Notes under the pieces: model-generated
What the model saw: the letters and a program-made list of their open reading frames with translations, nothing else
Told to the model about the DNA's origin: nothing
Databases searched by the model: none
NCBI GenBank assembly: GCA_016712675.1
Contig: JADJQR010000011.1
Location: 162,447-226,446, forward strand
Length of the DNA stretch: 64,000 nucleotides
Origin: a bacterium
Lineage (GTDB): Bacteria > Krumholzibacteriota > Krumholzibacteriia > LZORAL124-64-63
Direction of reading: 5' to 3'
Made by a program: the position numbers and the translations under genes
In this document: piece after piece, positions 40,199 to 48,995 of the stretch
Layout: each line of letters starts with the position of its first letter
Position numbering within the stretch: position 1 is the first letter of the stretch

Positions 40199-41212
40199 AT
40201 GGAACCGCTACTGTCCGTGCGCCACGAGAACCGGGATTTTTTCGTATGTAATATTTTTGATACTTTATCCCATTTTAAGGATGACCTTGCCAGTATGGAG
40301 CATCCTGTATTTTCGCTATCGACAAAGCTGGATACGCGAACGCTTCACTACGAGAATAACGGCAATACGATCACGATAATTCCAAGCTCTCTTGGCTTAG
40401 CCACAGTTCACGACAAAGATATTTTGCTTTATTGCGCTAGCCATCTTAGATCTGCAATTAATGAAGGAAAAAATCCAAGTCCTTATATCAGATTCACAGC
40501 TTATGATTTTTTCATCTCAACAAACCGTCATATAGGCGGACAATATTATAAAAATTTTGAGGTGGCGCTAAATCGTTTACGTGGAACTACAATCAATACC
40601 AATATAAAAACAGGAGGCATAACAATCAATAAAGGATTTGGCCTTATTGATAGTTGGGAGGCCATCAAGAGAGATCAAAAAAATCGCGCTATCGCGATAG
40701 AAATCAAAGTATCTGACTGGTTCTACAACGCCGTCATCGCTAACGAAGTATTAACTATCAGTCGCGATTATTTCGGCCTCAGAAAACCGTTGGAACGGCG
40801 CATTTATGAGCTAGCCCGCAAACATTGCGGCGATAATCCATCTTTCAAAATCGGTCTGGATCATCTGCAAAAAAAGATTGGATCGACCAGCACACCGAGA
40901 GAATTTCGACGATTATTCAGCAGGCTTTTAGAGACTAACCACCTTCCTGACTACGCGGTTTCCATATCAGAAAATATAGTCAATTTCATCAATCGCAACT
41001 GGAAACCTCCCATCAGCGAAAATCAACATACCTGGCCGTTCCTGAAACCGGAAACCTTCGCCAAGGCGCGAGCGGCGGCCCCTGGCTGGGACGTGTACGC
41101 GCTCGAACAGGAATGGCGCGAGTGGATCGCCAAGAAAGAACCGGCCAAACGTCCCGATGCCGCCTTCCTGGCGTTTTGCCGGAAGCGGTTTCAAAAGCGG
41201 GGACGGCCGTAG
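40199..41212 (+). CDS. repA: Iteron-type replication initiator (RPA family)
   Basis: A 337-residue initiator starting at ATG 40199 behind AGGAGG. The N-terminal and central parts follow the plasmid RepA family called replication initiator protein A (MEHPVFSLSTKLDTRTLHYE, FFISTNRHIGGQYYKNFEVA, LTISRDYFGLRKPLERRIYE), two winged-helix regions that bind iterons. The C-terminal tail is basic. Four iterons lie immediately upstream. It is unrelated to the RepA at 8.5 kb, so the window holds two independent replicons. Confidence 0.9.
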   Translation: MEPLLSVRHENRDFFVCNIFDTLSHFKDDLASMEHPVFSLSTKLDTRTLHYENNGNTITIIPSSLGLATVHDKDILLYCASHLRSAINEGKNPSPYIRFTAYDFFISTNRHIGGQYYKNFEVALNRLRGTTINTNIKTGGITINKGFGLIDSWEAIKRDQKNRAIAIEIKVSDWFYNAVIANEVLTISRDYFGLRKPLERRIYELARKHCGDNPSFKIGLDHLQKKIGSTSTPREFRRLFSRLLETNHLPDYAVSISENIVNFINRNWKPPISENQHTWPFLKPETFAKARAAAPGWDVYALEQEWREWIAKKEPAKRPDAAFLAFCRKRFQKRGRP

Positions 41213-41253
41213 CGGGATTTGTTGAATGGCATGGTCGAGGCAGCGGCAATAAA

Positions 41254-41760
41254 TCAACGCAGCCAATGGGGTTGAAGAAAAACGGCCGCCGCTATCGCGA
41301 GCGCCAGCGCCAACGCCAACGCCAACGCTAACAAAACCAGCAAAATCCCTGACCGGCCATTTTTGAAAGATGAGGGTTTTGGCGGTGCCGGGAGTAACTT
41401 CTGCTCCAGTTCGCGGCGGGCTTGCTGCTCGGCCTGTAGAACCTGCTGGGCGGTTTCCAGCAGGCTTATCAGGCGGTCTTTCTCCTGCTGGGCCTGCTGT
41501 AGCTGCTCGCGCAAAACCTCAACCAGTGCGGTTTCTGGTGCGTGATGGGGTGCAGTTTCGTGCGACATCACCGCACTTGGACCGCGCGGTGTTTCCTGCG
41601 GTGCTTCCTCCAGCGGGCCAAACGCGCGGATCAGTTCAGCAAGGTCGACACCGCGCCCCCCTGCGGCGTCTACTGTGGCCGATAATCGGCCGGTTTGGAT
41701 GGCTCGCTGCAACGTCCTGCGGTTGATGCCTGCGGCGCGTGCGGCTTCGCTGATGCTCAC
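41254..41760 (-). CDS. KfrA-like DNA-binding coiled-coil protein with C-terminal membrane anchor
   Basis: About 168 residues from GTG 41760. A helix-turn-helix of the MerR/KfrA kind comes first (SISEAARAAGINRRTLQRAI), then a Pro-rich linker and a coiled coil (VLREQLQQAQQEKDRLISLL). A single very hydrophobic membrane helix near the C-terminus (ILLVLLALALALALALA) ends it. Longer starts (TTG 41802) are possible. The layout suggests a plasmid protein that binds DNA and anchors it to the membrane, perhaps for maintenance. The upstream DNA is rich in GCGGTG-type repeats that might be its operator. The repetitive GCCAACGCCAACGCC DNA encodes the helix. Confidence 0.6.
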   Translation of the reverse strand: MSISEAARAAGINRRTLQRAIQTGRLSATVDAAGGRGVDLAELIRAFGPLEEAPQETPRGPSAVMSHETAPHHAPETALVEVLREQLQQAQQEKDRLISLLETAQQVLQAEQQARRELEQKLLPAPPKPSSFKNGRSGILLVLLALALALALALAIAAAVFLQPHWLR

Positions 41761-42098
41761 TATCAAAATGCGGTTTCCCTGCGGTTTGCTGCGACAAACC
41801 AAGCATAGACCGCTGCGGCGTGCGGTGCGGTGGTGCGGGATGGGGTCGAATATGGTGGGCGGCGTTGCAGCTGCCTTTCGTTGCCGCCAAGAGCCGCTCC
41901 ACCTCCGCCGTCACCAGACGGTTGCGTTCGAGCATCGTACCGTCTATTGTCGGTTTGGAGAGGGGCGAAGGATATCAAACGGTTGCGATTTTCGTAACCG
42001 GGACACGGGACCGTAGGGCGCAAAAAGTCCATTGAACGAACAGGCACCGATCCCCCGCGAAAACGGTCCGTCGCAATCGTTCGGCGGGTCGCGTTTTG

Positions 42099-42130
42099 CC
42101 GCATAACTCCACCGCCGTGGAGTTATGCGG
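42099..42130. terminator. 14-bp perfect hairpin
   Basis: CCGCATAACTCCAC (42099-42112) and GTGGAGTTATGCGG (42117-42130) pair perfectly around CGCC. No T run follows, so it may be a Rho-independent-like stop or part of a folded attC region rather than a classical terminator. Confidence 0.45.
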
Positions 42131-42170
42131 AACCATATAATCACTGGTTGTCGCGGACGCTTCGCGCCCG

Positions 42171-42307
42171 CGACAACGGGGCGGCGGATTACCATCCGCT
42201 GTTTGCTTGGCGCTTCGCGCCGCACAACCACGCGGATCAAGCCGACTTCAGACGAAACAGCCTGCGGCTTTCTCGCCTTTCGCGGCTTATCCGCCGCCCC
42301 GTTAGGC
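42171..42307 (+). other. Long attC site before cassette A
   Basis: CGGGGCGGCGGAT (42177-42189) pairs perfectly with ATCCGCCGCCCCG (42289-42301), and GTTAGGC (42301-42307) is an exact GTTRRRY core. The left core (GACAAC) is imperfect. At 137 bp it is at the upper end of attC lengths. A separate 10-bp hairpin (42147-42156 with 42168-42177) touches its left side. Confidence 0.65.
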
Positions 42308-42346
42308 TGATTAATCTCAAAACCATGATCTCACTTGAGGTGAACC

Positions 42347-42847
42347 ATGAAAACACGAAACTCATTTGTAATTATGATAGCCTTTAGTACTACGTTCACC
42401 GCCGGTGTGGCGAAAGCCGCAAGCGAATCACCAATTCAGTGTAAACTACAGCAAAGAAATATAGAGTGTACAGTTGTTAGTGATAATGTAGAAATTACCA
42501 ACGTAATTCTAAATCGTGGACGCTGCGCTGCTCCTGAGGCCGCTACTCAAAAAGATATTGAAGACGTAAAGGAGTTTAAAAATAAACTTCAACCGCGAGA
42601 AAGAGAATTCTATTTCTCGAGCGATGGTCGACCAGATCGAAATCCTTTTGCGGTACTTGTAATGAATAGAGAACTTAAGAAAGATCTATTTGATCTCTAC
42701 TCCGAACCTTATTCGCGCGTCGCTTCTGATCCGAGAGGAAAATATAGATTTGGTGATATAGTGCAAATTCCCGCAGGACTTTGTAATAACCTTATTGAAT
42801 TTACTATTGAAGCAAATGGGCAGAATTGGACGTGGAAGACTAATTAG
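42347..42847 (+). CDS. Secreted protein, gene cassette A, 166 aa
   Basis: A 166-residue protein with a signal peptide (1-24, FVIMIAFSTTFTAGVAKA) and a mature part with four cysteines (SPIQCKLQQRNIECTVV and two later). It starts 40 bases after an attC core, and a perfect 11-bp hairpin (42874-42902) lies behind it. No family was recognised. The AT-rich composition fits cassette origin. Confidence 0.68.
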   Translation: MKTRNSFVIMIAFSTTFTAGVAKAASESPIQCKLQQRNIECTVVSDNVEITNVILNRGRCAAPEAATQKDIEDVKEFKNKLQPREREFYFSSDGRPDRNPFAVLVMNRELKKDLFDLYSEPYSRVASDPRGKYRFGDIVQIPAGLCNNLIEFTIEANGQNWTWKTN

Positions 42848-42908
42848 CGAACCAATATTCACTCCAGCTATAGGTTGGGTTGCCGCCGTTTGGCAACCCA
42901 ACATTTTG

Positions 42909-43004
42909 GCCCAAACATTGCGCTCCACCAGACCCGCACCCACAAGTTATTTTATGTGTTCTGGTTTCGTAATGGGCGCGGGCGTTTGAGCTTCTGCGTT
43001 GAGC
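42909..43004 (+). other. attC site of cassette A
   Basis: GTTGAGC (42998-43004) is an exact right core. GCCCAAAC (42909-42916) is a near-match left core, and GACCCGCACCCA can pair partly with TGGGCGCGGGC. The next cassette gene starts 16 bases later. Confidence 0.6.
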
Positions 43005-43019
43005 ATTAAGGAGAGAGGT

Positions 43020-43643
43020 ATGGCAACTAATACTTTTGAATATTGCTCGCTCCATTATCTAAATCAGTGGCTCACTTATGACATAAATTACTGTCAGGCA
43101 TTAGCTAATGGCAATAAGAACGAAAAGCTAACCGCATTAAAAAATGCTGGTGGTTTCTATAGGGTTGCGAGAAATTTGCCTTCCGAATACGATGAAAAGA
43201 AAGGGCTTGCTAGATACGAACCAGTTTTGGATATTATTGACCTTCTAAAACCAATCCAATTTGAGAATGACCCCGTTAAAGAAATACGTGGAATTGAGAA
43301 AAGAATATCCGAAAAGTATCGAGATAGAAGCGTTCTATCGCTCACAACTAAATTTCTTTGGATAAAAATTAAGCAACCAATCCTAATATATGATTCACAG
43401 GCGAGGATTGCGGTAGGTACAGAAAATGGGGATTTAGATACTTATTATGAAAAATGGCGCGAAGGATTTAAAGACAATCAAAGAGAAATCGTTGAGGCAT
43501 GCTTCAAATTAACCGACATGAATAAGTACGCAGTAAATCAAGAGATAGGGACAAAAGAATATATTAAGGCGGTATCAGGTGAGGCATGGTTTCATGAAAG
43601 AGTTTTCGACATTTACCTTTGGAACAAAGGAAACAATGCCTAA
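43020..43643 (+). CDS. Hypothetical protein, gene cassette B, 207 aa
   Basis: The ATG at 43020 follows AAGGAGAGAG, 16 bases after an attC core. The soluble, charged protein (FEYCSLHYLNQWLTYDINYC at the start, VLSLTTKFLWIKIKQPILIY in the middle) has no signal peptide or recognised domain. The stop lies within the next attC site, the usual tight cassette structure. The low GC content contrasts with the flanking IS. Confidence 0.65.
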   Translation: MATNTFEYCSLHYLNQWLTYDINYCQALANGNKNEKLTALKNAGGFYRVARNLPSEYDEKKGLARYEPVLDIIDLLKPIQFENDPVKEIRGIEKRISEKYRDRSVLSLTTKFLWIKIKQPILIYDSQARIAVGTENGDLDTYYEKWREGFKDNQREIVEACFKLTDMNKYAVNQEIGTKEYIKAVSGEAWFHERVFDIYLWNKGNNA

Positions 43644-43689
43644 CAATCACATCCAGCGGACTTCGCTACGCTACGCCGCTGATGTAAGG
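43638..43689 (+). other. attC site of cassette B, interrupted by IS copy 2
   Basis: GCCTAAC (43638-43644) is an exact left core, and ACATCCAGCGG pairs with CCGCTGATGT leaving one base unpaired, as in attC sites. The right core is missing here because the IS starts at 43690. The expected CGTTAGG is found at 35223-35229, at the other side of IS copy 1. Confidence 0.72.
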
Positions 43690-45188
43690 CTACAAGGGCT
43701 TCCCCGGATGTCAAGCAAAGACGGGCCAAGACGAAAGACGGGGTGATTCGTCGTTGAGGGTATTCGGACGTTAAAGCGCCGAGCCAGGGTCTTGAGCGCT
43801 GAGCAGTGAGTCAGGTGCGGACTGGAGAAACTACAACCGGTCATTGGTGCCGTCTGAAGACAGCGGACCCTGATGAAAGACGCGCGCGGGGGCCTCATTC
43901 GTTAGTCGAGGACCGCTGGAGTGGCCTCCAAGAGTTCAACAGGCACTCCCCGCACAGGTCCAACCCGAATCATCAACGCGGGACGTCACACGGCGGTGGG
44001 ATGAGGGGTGAGAAGGTTCTCCTCGTGGGGGTGAGATGAGGTGGATACCGGATTGACGCCGTTACCGTCAGGCTGGCAGGGCGAAGCGTTCGCCATGATG
44101 GAGCACGGCCCAGGCCAAGCGCGCGTTTTTGGCGGCGATGGCCACGACCGCTTTCCAGTAACCTCGGCGTTGCTCCAGCGCCGCCGCCCAGCGACTGATG
44201 GGGTCAGCCCTGGTTTTGGCGAGGGCCAGAACGGCGCGGGCGCCCAGGACCAACAGGCTTCGCAGGTAGGGATCGCCGGTTTTGGTGATGCGCCCCAGCC
44301 GCGTCTTGCCGCCGGAACTGTATTGGCCCGGCACCAGCCCCAGCCAGGCCGCGAACTGCCGGCCACAGCGGAAGTCGTGCCCGTTGCCGACGGTCGCCAA
44401 CAAGGCGGTGGCGGTGGTTTCGCCCACGCCGCTCAACCGCATCAGCCGCCGGGCGCGCTCGTCCTCGCGGGCCATGTGCGCCAGGTGCCGGTCGTACTCC
44501 ACAATCCGTTCGTCCAGCCGGCGCACCTCGTCCAGCAGATCGCCGATGGCCAACCGCGCCCAGCCCGGCAGCGCCTCCAGGCCGGCCGCCGCCTCGCGGC
44601 GCACCGTGGCCGCCTTGAGCGGCAGCACGACGCCGAACTCGCTCAGCAGCCCCCGGATGCGGTTGAGCGTGGCCGTGCGCTGCTCGACGAAGCCTTGCCG
44701 GGTGCGGTGCAGGGTCAGCCGCGCTTGCTGGTCCACGCTCTTGATCGGCACGAACCGCATGTTCGGTCGCTGGACCGCCTCGCAAATCGCCGCCGCGTCC
44801 GCCGCGTCGTTCTTGCCCCGCCGGCCGCTCAACCGGTACGGTGCGACGAACTTCGGCGCCATCAGCCGCACCGTGTGGCCCAGATCCCCGAACAGCCGCG
44901 CCCAGTGGTGGGCGCCCGAGCAGGCTTCCATGCCGATCGTGCAGGGCGGCAGCGCGGCGACCCGTTCGTGCAGTTTGTCGCGCGTGACCTTCGGCCATAC
45001 CAGGGCCGGCTTGCCGTGCTCGTCCACCCCGTGCACCGCGAACACGTTCTTGGCGAGATCGATCCCGACGTACACAATAGCCATGATTTCCCCTCCCGAG
45101 TCAGTTGATGAGATCAGCAACCCCATCTTGGCACGCGTTGCCGCTCGCCGCACGGCGACCGGCTCGGGACGGGGAAGTCCCTTTCATT
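43690..45188 (-). mobile_element. IS110/IS1111-family insertion sequence, copy 2
   Basis: A 1499-bp element in the same orientation as copy 1. The left side joins an attC half-site, the right side joins the WD40 part of the STAND gene (TGCAGTAGCC). If the copies are swapped back, the DNA between them closes into a circle with one IS inside attC, and the STAND gene becomes continuous with one IS in it. Confidence 0.9.
44068..45084 (-). CDS. IS110-family DEDD transposase, copy 2
   Basis: A 338-residue protein with the same residues as copy 1 at 34102-35118, including the DEDD positions and the YSSGGKTRLG serine region. The absence of differences indicates a very recent origin of one copy from the other or recombination between them. 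Confidence 0.95.
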   Translation of the reverse strand: MAIVYVGIDLAKNVFAVHGVDEHGKPALVWPKVTRDKLHERVAALPPCTIGMEACSGAHHWARLFGDLGHTVRLMAPKFVAPYRLSGRRGKNDAADAAAICEAVQRPNMRFVPIKSVDQQARLTLHRTRQGFVEQRTATLNRIRGLLSEFGVVLPLKAATVRREAAAGLEALPGWARLAIGDLLDEVRRLDERIVEYDRHLAHMAREDERARRLMRLSGVGETTATALLATVGNGHDFRCGRQFAAWLGLVPGQYSSGGKTRLGRITKTGDPYLRSLLVLGARAVLALAKTRADPISRWAAALEQRRGYWKAVVAIAAKNARLAWAVLHHGERFALPA

Positions 45189-48100
45189 CGTTATGCAGTA
45201 GCCGAGTTCGCTCGCTGTTGGTGGCCGTATCCCATATCCGCACCGTGTTTTCGGATTCAGCAATAGTGGCGAGGCACTGCCCGTCAGAGCTAAAGACCGC
45301 TTCCCAAACTGCACCACCATGAACCAACCGGGCTAGCTCACAGCCGCTGGCGGCATCCCACACCCGTACTGTTTTATCGTAACTGGCGGTGGCGAGGCAC
45401 TGGCCATCCGGGCTGAACGCCACGCGCCGAACTGTATCATCATGAATCAACCGGAGCAGCTCGCGGCCGCTGGCGGCATCCCACACCCGCGCCGTTTTGT
45501 CGTTGCCGGAGGTGGCGAGGCGGTGGCCGTCCGGGCTGAACATAATATCCAACACCTCACCATCGTGCGCCAGCCGCGCCAATTCTCGACCGCTGGCGGC
45601 GTCCCACACCCGCGCCGTCTTGTCGTAACTGGCGGTGGCGAGGCGCTGGCCGTCCGGGCTGAACACCACGCTCCGAACTATACTGTTATGCGATAGTCGT
45701 ACTCGCTCGCTGTTGGTGGCGGCATCCCACACCCGCGCCGTTTTGTCGTTGCCGGCGGTGGCGAGACGCCGGCCGTCCGGGCTGAACACCACGCTCCGGA
45801 TTGTATCGTTATGCGGTAGCCAGGCTCGTTCGCTGTTGGTGGCGGCATCCCACACTCGCGCCGTTTTGTCGTTGCTGGCGGTGGCGAGGCGCTGGCCGTC
45901 GGGGCTGAAGACCGCGTTCCAAACCGAATCGTCGTGGATCAACCGGATCAGCTCGCGGCCGCTGGCGGCGTCCCACACCCGCGCCGTTTTGTCGTTGCTG
46001 GCGGTGGCGAGGCGCTGGCCGTCGGGGCTGAAGACCGCGTTCCAAACCGAATCGTCGTGGATCAACCGGATCAGCTCGCGGCCGCTGGCGGCGTCCCACA
46101 CCCGCGCCGCTTTGTCTTTGCTGGCGGTGGCGAGGCGCTGGCCGTCGGGGCTGAAGACCGTGTTCCAAACCGAATCGTCGTGGATCAACCGGATCAGCTC
46201 GCGGCCGCTGGCGGCGTCCCACACCCGCGCCGTCTTGCCATTGCCGGCGGCGGCGAGGCGCTGGCCGTCCGGGCTGAACACCACGCTGTGAACTGTAGTG
46301 TCATGTGATATCCGAGCCAGCTCACGGCCGCTGGCGGCGTCCCATACCCGCGCCGTCTTGTCGCTGCCGGCGGTGGCGAGGCGCTGGCCGTCCGGGCTGA
46401 ACACCACGCGCCGGACCGTACCATCATGAACCAGCCGGATCAGCTCACGGCCGCTGGCGGCGTCCCACACCCGCGCCGTTTTGTCGTTGCTGGCGGTGGC
46501 GAGGCGCTGGCCGTCGGGGCTGAAGGCTGTGCTTTGAACCAAAGCGGTATGAATTAGCAGAGTCAACTCGCGACCGCTGGCGGCGTCCCACACTCGAACC
46601 GTCCCGTCAGTACAAGTGGTGGCAAGGCGCTGGCCATCGGGGCTGAAGATAATGTTTTGAACTGATGCTTGATGACTTAAAAAGTGAACTTGGCGTGGAA
46701 GTAAACTTACTGACCGCGCTAAAATTGAATAAGCGAGCATGTTTAATTCATGTTGTAATGATTCGATTGCAAGCAGTGCCGCCTGTGCAAGGCCAATCCC
46801 TGCCTTGTTCAGTTGCAAAGCCGCTTGTGCCGCTAAGTGACGAGCAATTAAGTGATTGATCTGCTGGTCCTTTGCCTGTGCTTGTTGTTTGGCTTCGATG
46901 CTGCTGGCTTCAATGTAAGTTTGCTCATCAGCGCTCAAATCCTCAGCACGAGTTTTTAACCAGGACTCAGCTTCCTCCAAGCGCACGCCGCGCAATAAGC
47001 TACCGACATCCTTATTGCCCTGTTGCCACTCCTGCATTGCCTGCCGCAGTCGATTCTGTCTGATACGAAATTGCCGATCTTGATCGATCCACTGCTTGAG
47101 AGGTTGCCAGTGCCGAATCAGGGCCTCATGCACCAATTCAACAGTTTCCTGATCCTGCGGGTTGCGCCCTGTGACGACGAGCCGTTGATCGGCCAACTCT
47201 TTCACCAAGCTCCAGTTTTCCAGCCCGATCTGCTCGCGCGTTGCAACTTGGCGGATGTCTTCAGTCCCTTCACCGGGCCGCACCAATTGCACAAAAATCC
47301 GTCGCAGTCGCTTCTGTTCTTCCTCAGTAAACCGGGTTAAGATTTCATCCGCATAATGAGCCAGGGCCTCTATCACTCCCCCGATTTGTTCATAGCCCTC
47401 GTGGGTGAGGCAACGGTACTTTTGCTTTTCCCACAATTTGGTCATCGCAAACTGCAACAGGGGGAGAGTGCCGGGTTCTTCTCCCAAATCTTGCAAAATG
47501 CGGCCAGTGAGTCCTTCTTCCAGTTTGATGTTCTGATTCTCGGCCGGTCGTTCGATGGCGGCTTGTAAACCAGACTGGCCAAGTGGCCCCAACAGAAAAA
47601 GGTTGGGCTTGACCCATTTGGCTAGCGGTTCGTACTCCAAAAGCTGGCTCAGAAAATCGATCCGCACGGCCAGTACCCAGTGGAAAGCGGGTTCTCGCGT
47701 CTGCGCTTCAACCGCAGCTAACAGTTCGTCCAGAACCTGCCGCCGCTGGTCAGGCGGGAGATTTTGAGTGTAAAGCTCTTCAAACTGATCGGTAATGAGT
47801 AAAAAGCGCTTCTCCGGATTTTGCCTCAATAACTCATCAATGAGATCCACCACACGTATCCGACGTTCACGGAGTTTCGGTGCGAGCTCGTTAGTCTTTT
47901 CTATTATGTCCTGTGTGTCCTCTTTGCGATCTAAACTTAAACTGGGATAAAGTAGCAGGATGAGGGCACGGGCTAATTCCTTAAGTGGATCCTTGCTCGG
48001 CCGGAAATTCGCGATCAGCCAATGGTCGCGCCGGGGCAGTTGTGGGACGACACCCGCAGACAGCAACGAGGATTTACCGCTGCCGCTGGCACCAACCACC

Positions 48101-48870
48101 GCGAGGAATGGGCGTCCGAGAGCAGCAAGCACCGCCTGGGCATCCTGGTCACGTCCCATGAAGTTACGAGCGTCCTGCTCATGGAACTTTTCTAATCCTC
48201 GATAGGGGTTCGGCGGTCGGCTATAAGTGTCCAATTCCGGCCAGGCCTTTACCAGGGTGTCGGCCGGGATCATATAAGCCGAACGGATCTGATCACGGGT
48301 GCCCATGCTGACGATCATCCCGACAATGGCGTTTTCCCGGTTGTCCCATACCGCCGTACCGCTGAAGCCATGATCGACCGTCAAATGGCCAAAATTGTGA
48401 TCAAGTTGCACGCAACCCGTAGCATTCCTGCCCTGTAATTCGCCCTTGACCCAATCGCCTTCAGGCTTGGCAAAGCCAAACATACGCACCACACGATCAA
48501 GATAGTCGGGGTCTTGCAGAGCCGTCACCGGCACGGGGCCTACGAAATCGGAGAGGGGCAGTCCGCCAACCAGTTTTAAAACCGCAATATCTTCCAAATC
48601 GCCTGTTTGCGCCTCGCCCCGCGCCGGGTACCAAACCACAACTTTGGCAGTCCCCGTGGGAACGCCTGCTACCAGTGGCCAATCCAGCCAGACCGGCTCG
48701 GTCGGCGCATTGAACGTTACCTGTTCAATGCCCAATGCGCTAACTACCACGTGAGCGCAGGTGATCAGATGGTCCTCGGACACCAGGAATCCGGCCCCGA
48801 TTACCGAAGGCTTGTCCCCACCACCCCAAAAACGGACGAGCCCGTGCGCTAAATCTGGATATTGCGGCAT
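45184..48870 (-). CDS. Trypsin-STAND-WD40 sensor protein, C-terminus cut off by IS
   Basis: A 1228-residue remaining part. Trypsin-like protease domain: His40 in TCAH, Asp94 in EDIAVLKL, Ser170 in DHGFSGTAV. STAND NTPase: Walker A GASGSGKSSLL (260-270), Walker B RFLLITDQFEE (about 355-365), and a helical arm containing LVHEALIRHWQPL. A helical linker leads to twelve 41-residue WD40 repeats (about 735-1226), several nearly identical (IHDDSVWNAVFSPDGQRLAT). The last codons (NE and stop) come from the IS end. Two and a half more repeats and the native C-terminus lie at 33257-33723, so the intact protein had 14-15 repeats, about two propellers. By family it would sense a trigger with the propeller and switch on proteolysis through STAND oligomerisation. 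Confidence 0.93.
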   Translation of the reverse strand: MPQYPDLAHGLVRFWGGGDKPSVIGAGFLVSEDHLITCAHVVVSALGIEQVTFNAPTEPVWLDWPLVAGVPTGTAKVVVWYPARGEAQTGDLEDIAVLKLVGGLPLSDFVGPVPVTALQDPDYLDRVVRMFGFAKPEGDWVKGELQGRNATGCVQLDHNFGHLTVDHGFSGTAVWDNRENAIVGMIVSMGTRDQIRSAYMIPADTLVKAWPELDTYSRPPNPYRGLEKFHEQDARNFMGRDQDAQAVLAALGRPFLAVVGASGSGKSSLLSAGVVPQLPRRDHWLIANFRPSKDPLKELARALILLLYPSLSLDRKEDTQDIIEKTNELAPKLRERRIRVVDLIDELLRQNPEKRFLLITDQFEELYTQNLPPDQRRQVLDELLAAVEAQTREPAFHWVLAVRIDFLSQLLEYEPLAKWVKPNLFLLGPLGQSGLQAAIERPAENQNIKLEEGLTGRILQDLGEEPGTLPLLQFAMTKLWEKQKYRCLTHEGYEQIGGVIEALAHYADEILTRFTEEEQKRLRRIFVQLVRPGEGTEDIRQVATREQIGLENWSLVKELADQRLVVTGRNPQDQETVELVHEALIRHWQPLKQWIDQDRQFRIRQNRLRQAMQEWQQGNKDVGSLLRGVRLEEAESWLKTRAEDLSADEQTYIEASSIEAKQQAQAKDQQINHLIARHLAAQAALQLNKAGIGLAQAALLAIESLQHELNMLAYSILARSVSLLPRQVHFLSHQASVQNIIFSPDGQRLATTCTDGTVRVWDAASGRELTLLIHTALVQSTAFSPDGQRLATASNDKTARVWDAASGRELIRLVHDGTVRRVVFSPDGQRLATAGSDKTARVWDAASGRELARISHDTTVHSVVFSPDGQRLAAAGNGKTARVWDAASGRELIRLIHDDSVWNTVFSPDGQRLATASKDKAARVWDAASGRELIRLIHDDSVWNAVFSPDGQRLATASNDKTARVWDAASGRELIRLIHDDSVWNAVFSPDGQRLATASNDKTARVWDAATNSERAWLPHNDTIRSVVFSPDGRRLATAGNDKTARVWDAATNSERVRLSHNSIVRSVVFSPDGQRLATASYDKTARVWDAASGRELARLAHDGEVLDIMFSPDGHRLATSGNDKTARVWDAASGRELLRLIHDDTVRRVAFSPDGQCLATASYDKTVRVWDAASGCELARLVHGGAVWEAVFSSDGQCLATIAESENTVRIWDTATNSERTRLLHNE

Positions 48871-48995
48871 GGTATAAGGGCCTTATTCTTCATTAGAGTG
48901 GGGTTATCCCACCGATCCATTTTTTTCTGTCGCGGCGTAGAAATCGGCTGGCGAGCTGAATCGTGCGCCCCCGGTACGATTTCCCCGTTCAGGGG

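Noticed and set aside
45442-46308. Repetitive plus-strand frames opposite the WD40 region
   Set aside because: They mirror the 123-bp WD40 repeats on the minus strand and have no independent features.
45184-46680. Regular 123-bp repeats considered as a CRISPR or VNTR array
   Set aside because: They are in-frame WD40 repeats coding for FSPDGQRLAT-type blades, with no unique spacers.
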